Shown: positions 8,042 through 17,168, numbered from the stretch's first letter. The stretch: 64,000 bases of DNA from Syntrophobacter fumaroxidans MPOB (GCF_000014965.1 NC_008554.1:4638001-4702000), one strand, 5' to 3'. The notes: a model not told the origin generated them from the sequence alone. Numbers and translations are program-made.

Positions 8042-8236
8042 TCAGGACAGGAACTCGTCCAGCTCCCGCAGCAGTTCCTCGACGTGGCCGAGGGAACCGA
8101 CGCTTGCCCAGGTGATGTCCGGCTGCTTCGCGTCCGCTTCGAGCTTGCCGCGAATGCCCTCTATCAGCCGGGCGATGTTCTCCTGCTTTTCTCGGTACGC
8201 CTTGAGTGCCTGCTGGCGGTTTCTGTCGTAGGTCAT
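8042..8236 (-). CDS. Small helical protein, first gene of the recombinase operon, 64 aa
   Basis: I do not recognise this protein. It is highly charged and predicted helical throughout, with a start preceded by GGAGG. It is the promoter-proximal gene of the three-gene minus-strand operon with the core-binding-domain protein and the integrase, ending 33 bases before the next start. Small proteins in this position often act as excisionases or regulators, but no helix-turn-helix is evident. Confidence 0.55.
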   Translation of the reverse strand: MTYDRNRQQALKAYREKQENIARLIEGIRGKLEADAKQPDITWASVGSLGHVEELLRELDEFLS

Positions 8237-8287
8237 GGCCTGCCTCCGGTTCCGGTTTTCGTGGATGCGGGACCATCCCGCGTCACA

Positions 8288-8342
8288 TCCAATGACGCTT
8301 CTATTTCATTGGAAATCAAGTGTTTGCAGAGATCTTTCTGCA
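8288..8342. promoter_or_regulatory. Divergent control region with two inverted repeats
   Basis: Between the minus-strand recombinase operon and the plus-strand lipoprotein gene lie two perfect inverted repeats. They are TCCAATGA/TCATTGGA (8288-8295 and 8306-8313, 10-base spacer) and TGCAGA/TCTGCA (8325-8330 and 8337-8342, 6-base spacer). They are plausible operators for one or both directions. No convincing -35/-10 pair could be fixed. Confidence 0.4.
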
Positions 8343-8376
8343 TGTGCCCCAAACCCATAACCCAAAGGAGATCAAC

Positions 8377-8649
8377 ATGTTGAAGAAGACCCTCGAATGG
8401 ACCATCCCGCTGGCCCTGGCCGGGATCATGACCGGCTGCGCCACCTACCGGCCTCCGGCCCAGATCCAGTCGGCGGTGGCCACCGTCAACCGCCACACGC
8501 CCGAGTACGTGACCGAGGCCAACAAGGCGCTGCGCGAGGTCGGCCACCCGGACGCCGAGCGCCTGACCGGAGTCGGTCTGCGTCTGCAGACCGCCGTGGA
8601 CGCCCTTGACCAGTGGGCCAACGGCGCGAACCAGGAGGCAGGCCAATGA
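8377..8649 (+). CDS. Small lipoprotein, 90 aa (possible spanin-type lysis or exclusion protein)
   Basis: The ATG at 8377 follows AAAGGAGA; an upstream TTG in frame at 8320 is less likely. The N-terminus has lysines, a hydrophobic stretch (residues 9-18) and a lipobox with C21 (IMTGC), so it should be lipidated by the Lgt/LspA route. The mature part is a short helical segment of about 70 residues. Small phage lipoproteins are usually outer-membrane spanins or superinfection-exclusion proteins; neither can be chosen here. The stop overlaps the next start (ATGA). Confidence 0.7.
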   Translation: MLKKTLEWTIPLALAGIMTGCATYRPPAQIQSAVATVNRHTPEYVTEANKALREVGHPDAERLTGVGLRLQTAVDALDQWANGANQEAGQ

Positions 8650-8924
8650 AAGAGATCCTTCAGGAAAACAGCGATGCCGTTCGCCAGGCCGGTGAGGCCC
8701 TGGTTGAAATCGGCACCGAACTGGCGGCGGGACGGATCGAGAACGCCCTCGGCCGTCTGGAAGCGGCCCAGCAGCAGTACCGGGCCTGGGCGGAGTTGGA
8801 CCAGGCCATCATCGACATTCAGGAGGCTGTCCACGACCGGAAGAACACCCTGGCCGTGCAGCAGATCCTGACGGAACTGGTGGGCACCATCCTCGGCAGC
8901 GCCTTGAGGACGGGAATGCACTGA
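8646..8924 (+). CDS. Small helical phage protein, 92 aa
   Basis: I do not recognise this protein. It starts inside the lipoprotein stop (ATGA) and its own stop overlaps the TerL start by one base, so it is translationally coupled to both. The sequence is almost fully helical (residues 5-85), with alanine- and glutamate-rich heptads suggesting a coiled coil and a slightly hydrophobic C-terminus (LVGTILGSAL). Position beside a lipoprotein and TerL would fit a packaging accessory or lysis partner. Confidence 0.6.
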   Translation: MKEILQENSDAVRQAGEALVEIGTELAAGRIENALGRLEAAQQQYRAWAELDQAIIDIQEAVHDRKNTLAVQQILTELVGTILGSALRTGMH

Positions 8925-10447
8925 TGGCGGTAACCGACAAGGAGCGCAAACTCGCGGCGACCCTGAGCGATCCCGTGTTGTGGGGGCAAGCCTACCTCTA
9001 CAACCGGGATGGCTCAGGCCGCGACTACTGGCCGCACCAGGTGGAGGACCTGCGCTGCCCGGCCAAGAACATCATCCACCTCGACGGCCGGGACGTGGGA
9101 AAGTCCATCGTGCTCTCGACCGACGCGCTCCATTACGCCTTCACCACCCGGGGCGGCCAGGGCCTCATCGCGGCTCCGCACCAGGGGCACCTCGACACCA
9201 TCATCGAGGAGATCGAGTTCCAGCTCGACAGCAACCCGGATCTGATGAACAGCATCGCCCTGACCAAGTACGGCAAGCCCAAGATCCACCGCAAACCCTA
9301 CTTCCGGCTGGAGTTCACCAACGGTTCGGTGCTCTATTTCCGCCCGGCCGGGGCTTATGGCGACGCCTTCCGGTCCCTGCACGTGGGCCGCGTCTGGGTC
9401 GATGAAGGAGCCTGGCTGACCGAACGGGCCTGGAAGGCGCTGCGCCAGTGCCTCAAGGCCGGGGGGACGCTACGCATCTACTCCACGCCCAACGGCCTGC
9501 GCGACACCACCTATTACCGGCTCACCTCGTCGGACCAGTTCCATGTGTTCCGCTGGCCGTCCTGGCTCAACCCCCTGTGGACCGAGGATCGCGAGGCCGA
9601 ACTGCTGGAGTTCTACGGCGGCCGCGACAGCTCCGGCTGGCAGCACGAGGTGGCCGGTGAACACGGCAAGCCCTCCTATGGGGCCTTCAATGTCGAACAG
9701 TTCAACCTCTGTCGGCAGGATCTGCTGGAGTACCAGAAGATCGTCATCACCGATTCCGAGCTGCGCGATTGCGACACCGAGGAAGCGGCCCACGACCGGC
9801 TGGAGATGCTGCTCAACCTCACTCCCCGCAGCGGGCAGTTCTGGGTCGGCGGCGACTTGGGCTACACCAACGACCCCACCGAGATCGTCGTATTCCAGGA
9901 GACGGAAATCGGCGAGCGGACGCTGCTGAAGATGATCCTGCGCGTCCATCTCGAACACGTATCCTATCCGCACATCGCCCAGATCATCGCGCTGCTGGAG
10001 CGTTACTACACCCCGGCGGGCATCGGCGTGGATAATGGCGGCAACGGTCTGGCCGTGGTTCAGGAGCTGCTCACCCTGGACAAGTACAAAGGGCTGGAGC
10101 TGGAAGGCAGGCTCAAGGGATACGACTTCGGCGGCATGACCCGGCTGGCGGTGCGGGACGGCAAGGAAATCAAGAAACGGACCAAGGAGCTGATGACCAG
10201 CCTCATCAACGGGGCGCTGCAACGCAAGCAGCTCATTTTCCCCTCGGACGACCTAGAGGTGGAAGACCAGTTCACCACCCACACCTACACCCTGCGGGAC
10301 GGCAAGATCATCTATTCCAAGGGCAACGACCACATCATCGACGCGGTGCGCTGCGCCATGCTGATCCGGGAGGAAGGCAACCTCGACCCGGTCGGTGAAG
10401 AGGTGGTCTCCCTCAAGCCGGTGCTCACCAATCCGGTCTTCATCTGA
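8924..10447 (+). CDS. terL: Terminase large subunit (TerL)
   Basis: This 507-residue protein has the two-domain terminase layout. The ATPase part has a deviant Walker A, DGRDVGKS (residues 54-61), and Walker B with the catalytic acid VWVDE (157-161), followed by a coupling motif near STPNG (187-191). The C-terminal RNase H-fold nuclease starts with the catalytic aspartate in GGDLGY (D311), has GVDNGGNG (D370) and ends with DHIIDAVRC. It drives ATP-dependent DNA packaging and cuts the concatemer. The start overlaps the previous gene by one base. Unlike most other gene blocks here it is not preceded by the late element, apparently because the integrase block separates it from the small-subunit-like gene. 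Confidence 0.93.
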   Translation: MAVTDKERKLAATLSDPVLWGQAYLYNRDGSGRDYWPHQVEDLRCPAKNIIHLDGRDVGKSIVLSTDALHYAFTTRGGQGLIAAPHQGHLDTIIEEIEFQLDSNPDLMNSIALTKYGKPKIHRKPYFRLEFTNGSVLYFRPAGAYGDAFRSLHVGRVWVDEGAWLTERAWKALRQCLKAGGTLRIYSTPNGLRDTTYYRLTSSDQFHVFRWPSWLNPLWTEDREAELLEFYGGRDSSGWQHEVAGEHGKPSYGAFNVEQFNLCRQDLLEYQKIVITDSELRDCDTEEAAHDRLEMLLNLTPRSGQFWVGGDLGYTNDPTEIVVFQETEIGERTLLKMILRVHLEHVSYPHIAQIIALLERYYTPAGIGVDNGGNGLAVVQELLTLDKYKGLELEGRLKGYDFGGMTRLAVRDGKEIKKRTKELMTSLINGALQRKQLIFPSDDLEVEDQFTTHTYTLRDGKIIYSKGNDHIIDAVRCAMLIREEGNLDPVGEEVVSLKPVLTNPVFI

Positions 10448-10453
10448 CCGCAT

Positions 10454-10488
10454 CCTCCGACGCTTTCCACCCCGCTCCGGTAAGTAAC
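10454..10488 (+). promoter_or_regulatory. Late promoter-like element, copy 3 of 7
   Basis: CCTCCGAC, 12 bases, then GCTCCGGTAAGTAAC. It lies 73 bases before the GTG at 10562. A CGGCCC/GGGCCG hairpin follows in the leader. Confidence 0.65.
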
Positions 10489-10561
10489 CGGCATCGAGCC
10501 GGATTCGGCCCACACGGGCCGGATGTGCGGCTGTCATGGCCGAAACTACCGAGAGGATCAC

Positions 10562-12070
10562 GTGGAAAGCACCGCCCATCAGGACGAACAACCCGAAAGC
10601 CTGGACACCACCGGCTTTGTCATCGCGCCGATGGCAGCAGCGGCCGCGCTCGACTCGGCCGCCTTCGCCAAGGTGAACGCCGCCGAAGCGATTCCGGCCA
10701 CCTGGGAAGAACGCGCCCGCAAGGCCTGGGAATACTACGTCGAGGAGCCGCTGGTGAAGAACTGCGTCAACTCCTGGCGCACCTTCGCCGTGGGCGACGA
10801 GATCAAAATCACCAGCGATGACGAGAACCTAAAGGAGCAGGCCCTGGATGCCGCCTGGCGGCTGAACGTCTCGCAGTTCATCAAGGACATGGTTCTTCAG
10901 CTTCTGGTGAAAGGTGACGCCATCGGCTTCAAGCGCTTCACCAAGTCCGGCCAGGACATCGAGGAGCTGGTCTGTGTCAACCCGGTTTCGGTCAAGGTCA
11001 AATACGCCCAGGGCGAACTGATCGAGGCCCGGCAATTTCCCGAGGACACACCCGGCGGCGGCGAATCCATTCCGCTGCCCGTCGAGCAGGTGGTCCACCT
11101 CAAATGGGACGCACCGGCCTTCTCGCCCCGAGGCAACTCCCTCGTGCTTCCCGCCTTTCAAGCCATCGAACTGCTGCGCGACTACCGCCGGGCCGAACAG
11201 GCCATCGCCAAGCGCTGGGCCACGCCCTTTCGTCTGCTCAAGGTGGGCGGCGCGTTCGGCCAGAAGATGGTGATGCCGGACCAGCGGATGCTCGAACAGG
11301 TTCGCGACATGGTCAACAAGATGGACATGAAAAGCGGCCTGGTGGTCCCGTTCTACGTCAACGTCGAAACCCACGGCACCGACGGCCAGGTCCTCAACGT
11401 CGAGGACAAGGTCAAAGAGGTGAAGGAAGACATCGTGGTGGCCTTGGGGCTGTCACGCTCGCTGGTGACCGGCGACGGTCCGAACTTCGCCACCGCCTCG
11501 GTGAGCATGCAGAAGATGATGGTCATGATCCGCGAGATCAAACAGGCCGCTCGCAAGCTCCTCGACTGGGTGTTCGACGACTGGATGGAACTTAACGACC
11601 ACGGCGACAAGAGCATCCAGTTCATCTTCAACGACCTCGACCCCAGCGACGCGGTCGATTTCAAGAAGCTCCTCATCGAACTCTACGACCGCAAGCTCAT
11701 CAGCCGCTCCAGCCTTCAGCTCAAGATGGACCTGGACCCGGACATCGAGGCCGCCAACCGCGAGACTGAACGCAAGCAGATCGACCTGATGGACGAGAAG
11801 CAGGTGAAGCCGGTGGTGGATATGGTCGTCTCCGGCATCCTCAGCGTGCCTCGCGCCCGGAAGATGCTCGGGATTCCGGCTGAGGACGATGAACCCACGG
11901 CGGAGGCGGCATTAGTCTGGTCGGGCGACCTGGAATCCACCGGCATTGCTGCCGTGTGCGACGAGTGCAGCCACTTCATAGCTGACACCAACCACTGCCG
12001 GGTCCACAACAGCGAGCGCACCTTCGACGCCCCGGCCTGTCGCTTCATCGACCGCCGGGAGCCCCGCTGA
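10562..12070 (+). CDS. Portal protein with C-terminal Cys/His cluster
   Basis: GTG at 10562 is preferred because GAGAGG lies 7 bases upstream; an in-frame ATG at 10523 lacks a ribosome site. The sequence follows a portal layout. There is a helical wing, a stem (QAIELLRDYRRAEQAIAKRW), and a central segment of the type GLSRSLVTGDGPNFATAS, followed by amphipathic helices. It forms the dodecameric ring for DNA passage and docks TerL and the connector. The last 40 residues carry a C-x2-C then further Cys and His residues (VCDECSHF, NHCRVH, PACRF), a possible small zinc-binding module not typical of portals. The stop overlaps the next start by one base. Confidence 0.85.
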   Translation: MESTAHQDEQPESLDTTGFVIAPMAAAAALDSAAFAKVNAAEAIPATWEERARKAWEYYVEEPLVKNCVNSWRTFAVGDEIKITSDDENLKEQALDAAWRLNVSQFIKDMVLQLLVKGDAIGFKRFTKSGQDIEELVCVNPVSVKVKYAQGELIEARQFPEDTPGGGESIPLPVEQVVHLKWDAPAFSPRGNSLVLPAFQAIELLRDYRRAEQAIAKRWATPFRLLKVGGAFGQKMVMPDQRMLEQVRDMVNKMDMKSGLVVPFYVNVETHGTDGQVLNVEDKVKEVKEDIVVALGLSRSLVTGDGPNFATASVSMQKMMVMIREIKQAARKLLDWVFDDWMELNDHGDKSIQFIFNDLDPSDAVDFKKLLIELYDRKLISRSSLQLKMDLDPDIEAANRETERKQIDLMDEKQVKPVVDMVVSGILSVPRARKMLGIPAEDDEPTAEAALVWSGDLESTGIAAVCDECSHFIADTNHCRVHNSERTFDAPACRFIDRREPR

Positions 12071-15000
12071 TGCCGTCGGACCTGAAGCAGCGCATCCAGG
12101 CGGCCACCCTGAAGAGTCTGACGGCCCGCAACCGCTACAACGACCAGGTCACGGCCCAGCTCACCCAGGCGCTGAAACAGGCCGAAGACGAGGTCGCCCG
12201 CGCCATTCTCCAGTACCGCTCCCTCGGTTCCCTGCCGGACAACAAGCTCGCCGCCCTCAAGGGGCTGGAAAAGCTTCAGCTCGAACTCGACGACACCATG
12301 AAGCGGCTCAAGCGGGAGCAGACCCTGGTCTTTCGCAAGACGACCAAGGACTCCTTCAAACTCGGCATCCAGCAGGGAATCGGAGAGCTCGCCGACGCGG
12401 CGCTGCCGTTCTACGCCGACCTCAAACCCGAAGGCATCGACAAGTTGGCCACCAAGGTGTTCACCATCGTCGACACCAACGCCCTCGACTTCATGGCGCA
12501 GTACAACCTCACGCTCGCCGGTGACGTCCACCGCGAACTCGCAGACGGCATCAAGCGCACCATCCTGAACGGCGTCGCCACGGGCAAGGGAGCCGACGAC
12601 ATCGTCCGGGACATGGGCAAGGTGATCATCGACAAGGATTCCTTTCGCCAGGCCGGAAGCCGGGTGTTCAGCAAGGCCCAGTACCGCATGGAGATGATCG
12701 CCCGCACCGAGGTCCTCCGCGCCCACAACATGGGCAGGCTCAAGTTCCACGAGCGGGTCGGCATCCAGAAACTGGAATGGCTGGCCATGGAGGACGAGCG
12801 CATGTGCCCGGTCTGCGGCGGCCTGGACGGCAAGACCTTTCCCATCGACAAGTTCCCCCAGCAACCCGCGCATCCGCACTGCCGCTGCACCAACATCGTG
12901 GCGTGGCCGATGACCGTCTGCGGCAGCGAGATGGCCGCCAAGGCCGCCGCCCAGGCATCGCAGGGGGACGCCTGCATTCTCCCGCCCCACGTGCTGGAAG
13001 GCTTGGCCGACGCCCAGGCCAAGGAGAACGCCAAGCTCAAGAGCGCCTTTGAAAACGGCGACATTGCCGACCTCGGCTCGCTGACGGTCAAACAGCTTCA
13101 GACTCTGGCGAAACAGAACGGCGTGGCCATCGCCCGGACCAAGGCCGATTTCATCAAGCTGCTCGATCTGGCTGAACCGGGGATCGATCACGGTGACCTG
13201 GCCGGAGCGGCGCTCAGCGCCAAGCTCAAGGAACACAAGATCGGCCTGCTGCGGACCAAGGAAGAACTGGTCGAGCTGCTCGGACTGAAGCAGGCGGAAC
13301 TCAAACAGGCCAAGCTGCTCGCCGCCCAGATGGCGAAGATCCCTCCCACCGAGGGGCTGGAAGGCATGACCGCCCAGCAGCTCAAGGAGATGGCAAAGGA
13401 GAACGGCATCTCCCTCAACATGACCAAGCAGGAGACCATCGAGCTGCTGGACAAGCTGGAACCCGGCGTGGACCACAGCGGCCTGATGGGCAAGGAACTC
13501 GCGGCGGCCAAACAGAAGCACGGCATCGGCATCCTCAAGAACAAGCAGCAGCTCGTCGAGGCGCTGCAGAAAAAGGCCGGTGCCGACATGGCCGAGTCGG
13601 TCAAGAAAAAGGCGGTCGACGAGGCCAAACAAAAGCTGATCCTGAAACAGAAAACGGCCCTCGAAGACGCCGCCAAGGCCGTTGTCGTTCCCGACACGCC
13701 GACCGGCTATAAGGATTTCCTCGACGCGATTGCCAAGGCGGAACAGGCGGTTTCCGGCGGCACCGATCTGCCCCAGGAACTGCTTGCGGCCCACAGCAAG
13801 GAAATCGCCCTCAAAAAACAGCTCTTCCAGGATCAGGTCGGCAAACTGAAATCGGCGGAGCTCAAGACGCTCGCCAAGGAGACCAAGGTCCAGTATTGGC
13901 AGTGGGCCAACAAAGACGAGCTGACCACGCTCTTCACCGAGACCGATCCCGCGAAAATCAAGGCGGTTCAGGCCAGCATCGACACCAAGCACGCGGCCTG
14001 GGCCGAAAAGCATGGAGGCAAGAAGAAAACCGTACCGGCCAAGCCCGCCACGCCGAAGACGGAACTGCCGAAACCGGCTCCGCAGCCGAGCCCGGTCAAG
14101 CCGCCCGAGCCCAAGATCGGCAAGAAAGGCGCGGAGTTCGCCACCGTCGATGCCTCGTGGCAGCAGAAGGGTCTGCCTTCGAAGTTCAAGAAAACCGGCA
14201 AGGCCGCTGTCGGCGGCGCACATGAAAAGGAGTTCTGGACTGATGAAAACGGCGACAAATGGCTGTTCAAGCCTCATGGCCGCAAGGACGATGAGTTCAT
14301 CGCCTTCGGAGAGGAAGCGGTCTACAAGATCGGCCGCCTGATCGACCCCCATTCCATCGAGGTGCGCACCATCCAATTGAACGGCCGCACCGGCTCCATC
14401 CAGAAATGGCGCACCGATCTGCGGGAAGACTTCGATTTTCGCAACATCCTGCCCCAGGATCTGACCACCATCGAACTGGAGCAGATCCAGCGCGAGCATG
14501 TGGTCGACTGGCTGATCGCCAATCACGACGGACATTCCAAGCAGTTCATCCGTGCCCGGGACGGTCGCGTCTACGGAATCGACAAAGGCCAGGCCTTCAA
14601 GTTTCTGGGCCAGGACAAGCTCTCGCTCGACTATCACCCCAACGGCGTCTGCGGCGAGGAGGAGCCTTTTTACAACAAGGTCTTCCGGGCGGCCAAGGAA
14701 GGGAAGGTACGGGTCGATCCGAACGCGACCCTGCGCTACATCCAGGAAGTCGAAAAGATCGCCGACGAGGATTACCTCGATCTGTTGCGACCCTACGCCG
14801 AGGGACGGTTCGCCAAGGACCCGGCCGGGCTGCGGCATTTCTACGATCAGGTCCTGGAGCGGAAACACAATCTCCGGCGGGACTTCGAGGGCTATTACGC
14901 AGATGTGCTGGGGGATCGGGGCTTCCGTTTCGACAAGCTGAGTACCGCCACCGGCAAGAAAAAGCTGCTCTCCTCAACAGAGGAAGCCCTGGTCGAGGAG

Positions 15001-16659
15001 GCCCGCAAGCTCGGCTGGCAGGGCAAGACGCTGCCCTTCGACAGCGGCGACGTGGAAGACCAGAACGCGCTGATCTTCACCGAGAGCTTCAAGGGGAAGA
15101 AGCGCACCGTGGTCAAGATGAAGATCCGGCCGGACACCGACCGCCGCATCGACGAGGTGCTGCGCAGGTATGTGCAGACGGCGGCCTGTGAAAAGGGACA
15201 ACCGCTGGCCGAGGACAGCTTCTTTCCGACGATTCTGGACGCCGTCAAAAACGTCAACTTCCACGTGGGCGACGGCAAGTACAACCGGACCAAGATCGAC
15301 AAGGCCCTGCGCCTGCGGAAGAAACTGGAAACCCTGCAAAAGAGCGCCGACCCCAAGGTCAAGGAGATGGCGGACCACTATTTGAAATGGGTCAAGGAGA
15401 TCGAAGAGTCCGTCGACTGGGACCGGGCCACCAACGGCGTATTCGAGCAGTACCTGCCCAAGCTCGACGCGCAGAAACCCAAGGAGAAACCGCCGTTCAA
15501 GGTGGAACGCGGCAAGGTGACCCACACCAAGCGCAGGATCGGGTCCGGCACCATTACCGTCGAGGCCGACGACATCGACAACCGGACGCTGTTCAATCAC
15601 AACTCCCGCATGCAGGACGGGCACCAGTACACCGTCACCTTCGAGGACGGCACCCGGGTCCGCTATCGCCCCTGGTCCGACACCAACCTCTATGCCCAGC
15701 GCGGCGAGCTGGAAATGATCCTGGATGGCGACGCCACCCCCGGACGGGTCGAGGCGATGCTGGAAAAGCTCGAACAGCTTGGGATCGACACCCGGGTGGC
15801 CACGGCGGAAAACGCGGAGCAGATGTACCTCGAAAAGCTCGCCTACATCCGCAAGAGCGACAAAAGCGCCGATTTCAAACGGCTGCAGAAATCCCTCGAT
15901 GACCGCAACGCCACCACCACCGAGCGGGTCCAGGCTCTGCGCGGCTATTGGCAAAAGGAACTGGGTGTCCAGGACATCACCCAGCTTTCCGGATACAACC
16001 CGCTGGGCGAATACCAGGCGGGCTTTCTGGACCGCGACGCCAAGGGCGGATACCGGCACCAGTTCCGGTTCGACATCACCGAGGAGGACCTGGAAAAACA
16101 GATGAAGGGCTACTCGCTGGTCCACGATCTGACCAACGGCGAAAGCATGTCCGGCTTTATCGACTTGATCATGGAAAACAACGGAGCCATGGTCAGCACG
16201 GTCGAGAAAATGCGCATGGGCGTGGCTCCGGGAGGAATGTCCCCGGTGGCCGACATGCAGACCGGCGGCGCGAGCTATTTCTTCACCCGAATCAAGAAGC
16301 AACCGGCCAGCGACGCCTCACCGGCCCTCTACTTCAAGAAACAGATGCTGCGGCGCATGGACGCCATCAGCTATGACCATGACGCCTACGGCAAGGTGAT
16401 CGACGACTACGTGCAGCGCAACCGGGGAGCCAGTATCGATGATTGGAAGCGGTTCTCGCAGCGCCATGGCAACGAAACCATCTTCAAATACTCGGTGACG
16501 CTGCTGGACAACATCGAGTTCATCGTGGCCAGAAGCGACAACGAACGCCGGGAGATCATCCAGAGTTTCACCCGGCGTGGCATCAAGAAACTGCCCGACG
16601 GGCGCAAGGTGGAGGACATCGTCCATACCTCGCAAAGCTGGAGCAAACGCAAACAATGA
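12070..16659 (+). CDS. Giant Mu F-like minor head protein with SAP-like repeats and a kinase-like domain, 1529 aa
   Basis: Residues about 90-280 are a Mu gpF-type head morphogenesis domain with the signature MCPVCGGLDGK near 245 and HPHCRC near 269. From about 335 to 640 there are repeated SAP/LEM-like helix-extended helix units (VKQLQTLAKQNGV, AQQLKEMAKENGI and similar). A Pro/Lys-rich linker follows (about 655-690). Residues about 695-930 resemble a protein or lipid kinase fold of the HipA/PI-kinase type: WLFKPHG (possible ATP-binding lysine), HVVDWLIANHDGH near 810 (catalytic loop) and GIDKGQ near 836 (metal-binding D). The final 600 residues are unrecognised. Mu gpF is about 430 residues, so most of this protein is extra. 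The added part may be a cargo delivered with the head. The kinase assignment is by motif only. Confidence 0.8.
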   Translation: MPSDLKQRIQAATLKSLTARNRYNDQVTAQLTQALKQAEDEVARAILQYRSLGSLPDNKLAALKGLEKLQLELDDTMKRLKREQTLVFRKTTKDSFKLGIQQGIGELADAALPFYADLKPEGIDKLATKVFTIVDTNALDFMAQYNLTLAGDVHRELADGIKRTILNGVATGKGADDIVRDMGKVIIDKDSFRQAGSRVFSKAQYRMEMIARTEVLRAHNMGRLKFHERVGIQKLEWLAMEDERMCPVCGGLDGKTFPIDKFPQQPAHPHCRCTNIVAWPMTVCGSEMAAKAAAQASQGDACILPPHVLEGLADAQAKENAKLKSAFENGDIADLGSLTVKQLQTLAKQNGVAIARTKADFIKLLDLAEPGIDHGDLAGAALSAKLKEHKIGLLRTKEELVELLGLKQAELKQAKLLAAQMAKIPPTEGLEGMTAQQLKEMAKENGISLNMTKQETIELLDKLEPGVDHSGLMGKELAAAKQKHGIGILKNKQQLVEALQKKAGADMAESVKKKAVDEAKQKLILKQKTALEDAAKAVVVPDTPTGYKDFLDAIAKAEQAVSGGTDLPQELLAAHSKEIALKKQLFQDQVGKLKSAELKTLAKETKVQYWQWANKDELTTLFTETDPAKIKAVQASIDTKHAAWAEKHGGKKKTVPAKPATPKTELPKPAPQPSPVKPPEPKIGKKGAEFATVDASWQQKGLPSKFKKTGKAAVGGAHEKEFWTDENGDKWLFKPHGRKDDEFIAFGEEAVYKIGRLIDPHSIEVRTIQLNGRTGSIQKWRTDLREDFDFRNILPQDLTTIELEQIQREHVVDWLIANHDGHSKQFIRARDGRVYGIDKGQAFKFLGQDKLSLDYHPNGVCGEEEPFYNKVFRAAKEGKVRVDPNATLRYIQEVEKIADEDYLDLLRPYAEGRFAKDPAGLRHFYDQVLERKHNLRRDFEGYYADVLGDRGFRFDKLSTATGKKKLLSSTEEALVEEARKLGWQGKTLPFDSGDVEDQNALIFTESFKGKKRTVVKMKIRPDTDRRIDEVLRRYVQTAACEKGQPLAEDSFFPTILDAVKNVNFHVGDGKYNRTKIDKALRLRKKLETLQKSADPKVKEMADHYLKWVKEIEESVDWDRATNGVFEQYLPKLDAQKPKEKPPFKVERGKVTHTKRRIGSGTITVEADDIDNRTLFNHNSRMQDGHQYTVTFEDGTRVRYRPWSDTNLYAQRGELEMILDGDATPGRVEAMLEKLEQLGIDTRVATAENAEQMYLEKLAYIRKSDKSADFKRLQKSLDDRNATTTERVQALRGYWQKELGVQDITQLSGYNPLGEYQAGFLDRDAKGGYRHQFRFDITEEDLEKQMKGYSLVHDLTNGESMSGFIDLIMENNGAMVSTVEKMRMGVAPGGMSPVADMQTGGASYFFTRIKKQPASDASPALYFKKQMLRRMDAISYDHDAYGKVIDDYVQRNRGASIDDWKRFSQRHGNETIFKYSVTLLDNIEFIVARSDNERREIIQSFTRRGIKKLPDGRKVEDIVHTSQSWSKRKQ

Positions 16660-17168
16660 CCATGAAGGACTTTATCGAACAGGAGAAACGGCGGCTGCAG
16701 GAATCGCTGCACTGGTTCAACAGCAGGGGCAGCCGCATGACGGTCAGAGAATCCGGGGATCTCTTTCTGGACACCCTGGTGGACAGCTTCACCGTCACCC
16801 GGATCGCCCCCCATTTCGACGCTGCTGGAAACCATCTGCGCACCGATTTCTGGCTGTTGTGGAAGGCGCTCGGTTACGACGAGGGCTTTCAGCACGCCCA
16901 CACCATCAAGGTGGTCGATGTCCGGGTCGAAGACACCCTGACAGCCGAACATGACGGCAAGGAGGCCGAAGGCTGGCTGATTGTCGAGCTGACCGACGAT
17001 CTGGGCCGGATTCACCATGTCGAAATGCTCGAGCCGGTCTCTGAGCCAGAACTCGCGGCGGACTGGCAACGCTGGATCGCTTACCGCCAGAAAAACGCCG
17101 AGAGATTCCGCCGGATTGACGATCAGCTTCTGGACGAACATCTCCGGATCGCGGAGGACTGGTCATGA
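16656..17168 (+). CDS. Hypothetical protein, 170 aa
   Basis: I do not recognise this protein. The ATG at 16656 overlaps the stop of the giant head protein (ATGA), so it is translationally coupled. The sequence is acidic, mixed alpha/beta, with no signal peptide or membrane segment. Its stop overlaps the start of the next small gene in the same way. Tight coupling to the kinase-like head protein suggests a chaperone or immunity-type partner, but this is only positional. Confidence 0.6.
   Translation: MTMKDFIEQEKRRLQESLHWFNSRGSRMTVRESGDLFLDTLVDSFTVTRIAPHFDAAGNHLRTDFWLLWKALGYDEGFQHAHTIKVVDVRVEDTLTAEHDGKEAEGWLIVELTDDLGRIHHVEMLEPVSEPELAADWQRWIAYRQKNAERFRRIDDQLLDEHLRIAEDWS

Noticed and set aside
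11716-14868. Very long open frame on the minus strand (about 1050 codons) opposite the portal/head gene
   Set aside because: It mirrors the strongly GC-biased codons of the real + strand genes; no ribosome site, family motif or operon partner supports it.
16443-16655. Longer N-terminus for the gene ending at 17168
   Set aside because: The extension lies inside the giant head gene in another frame; the ATG at 16656 overlaps the stop as in neighbouring genes.
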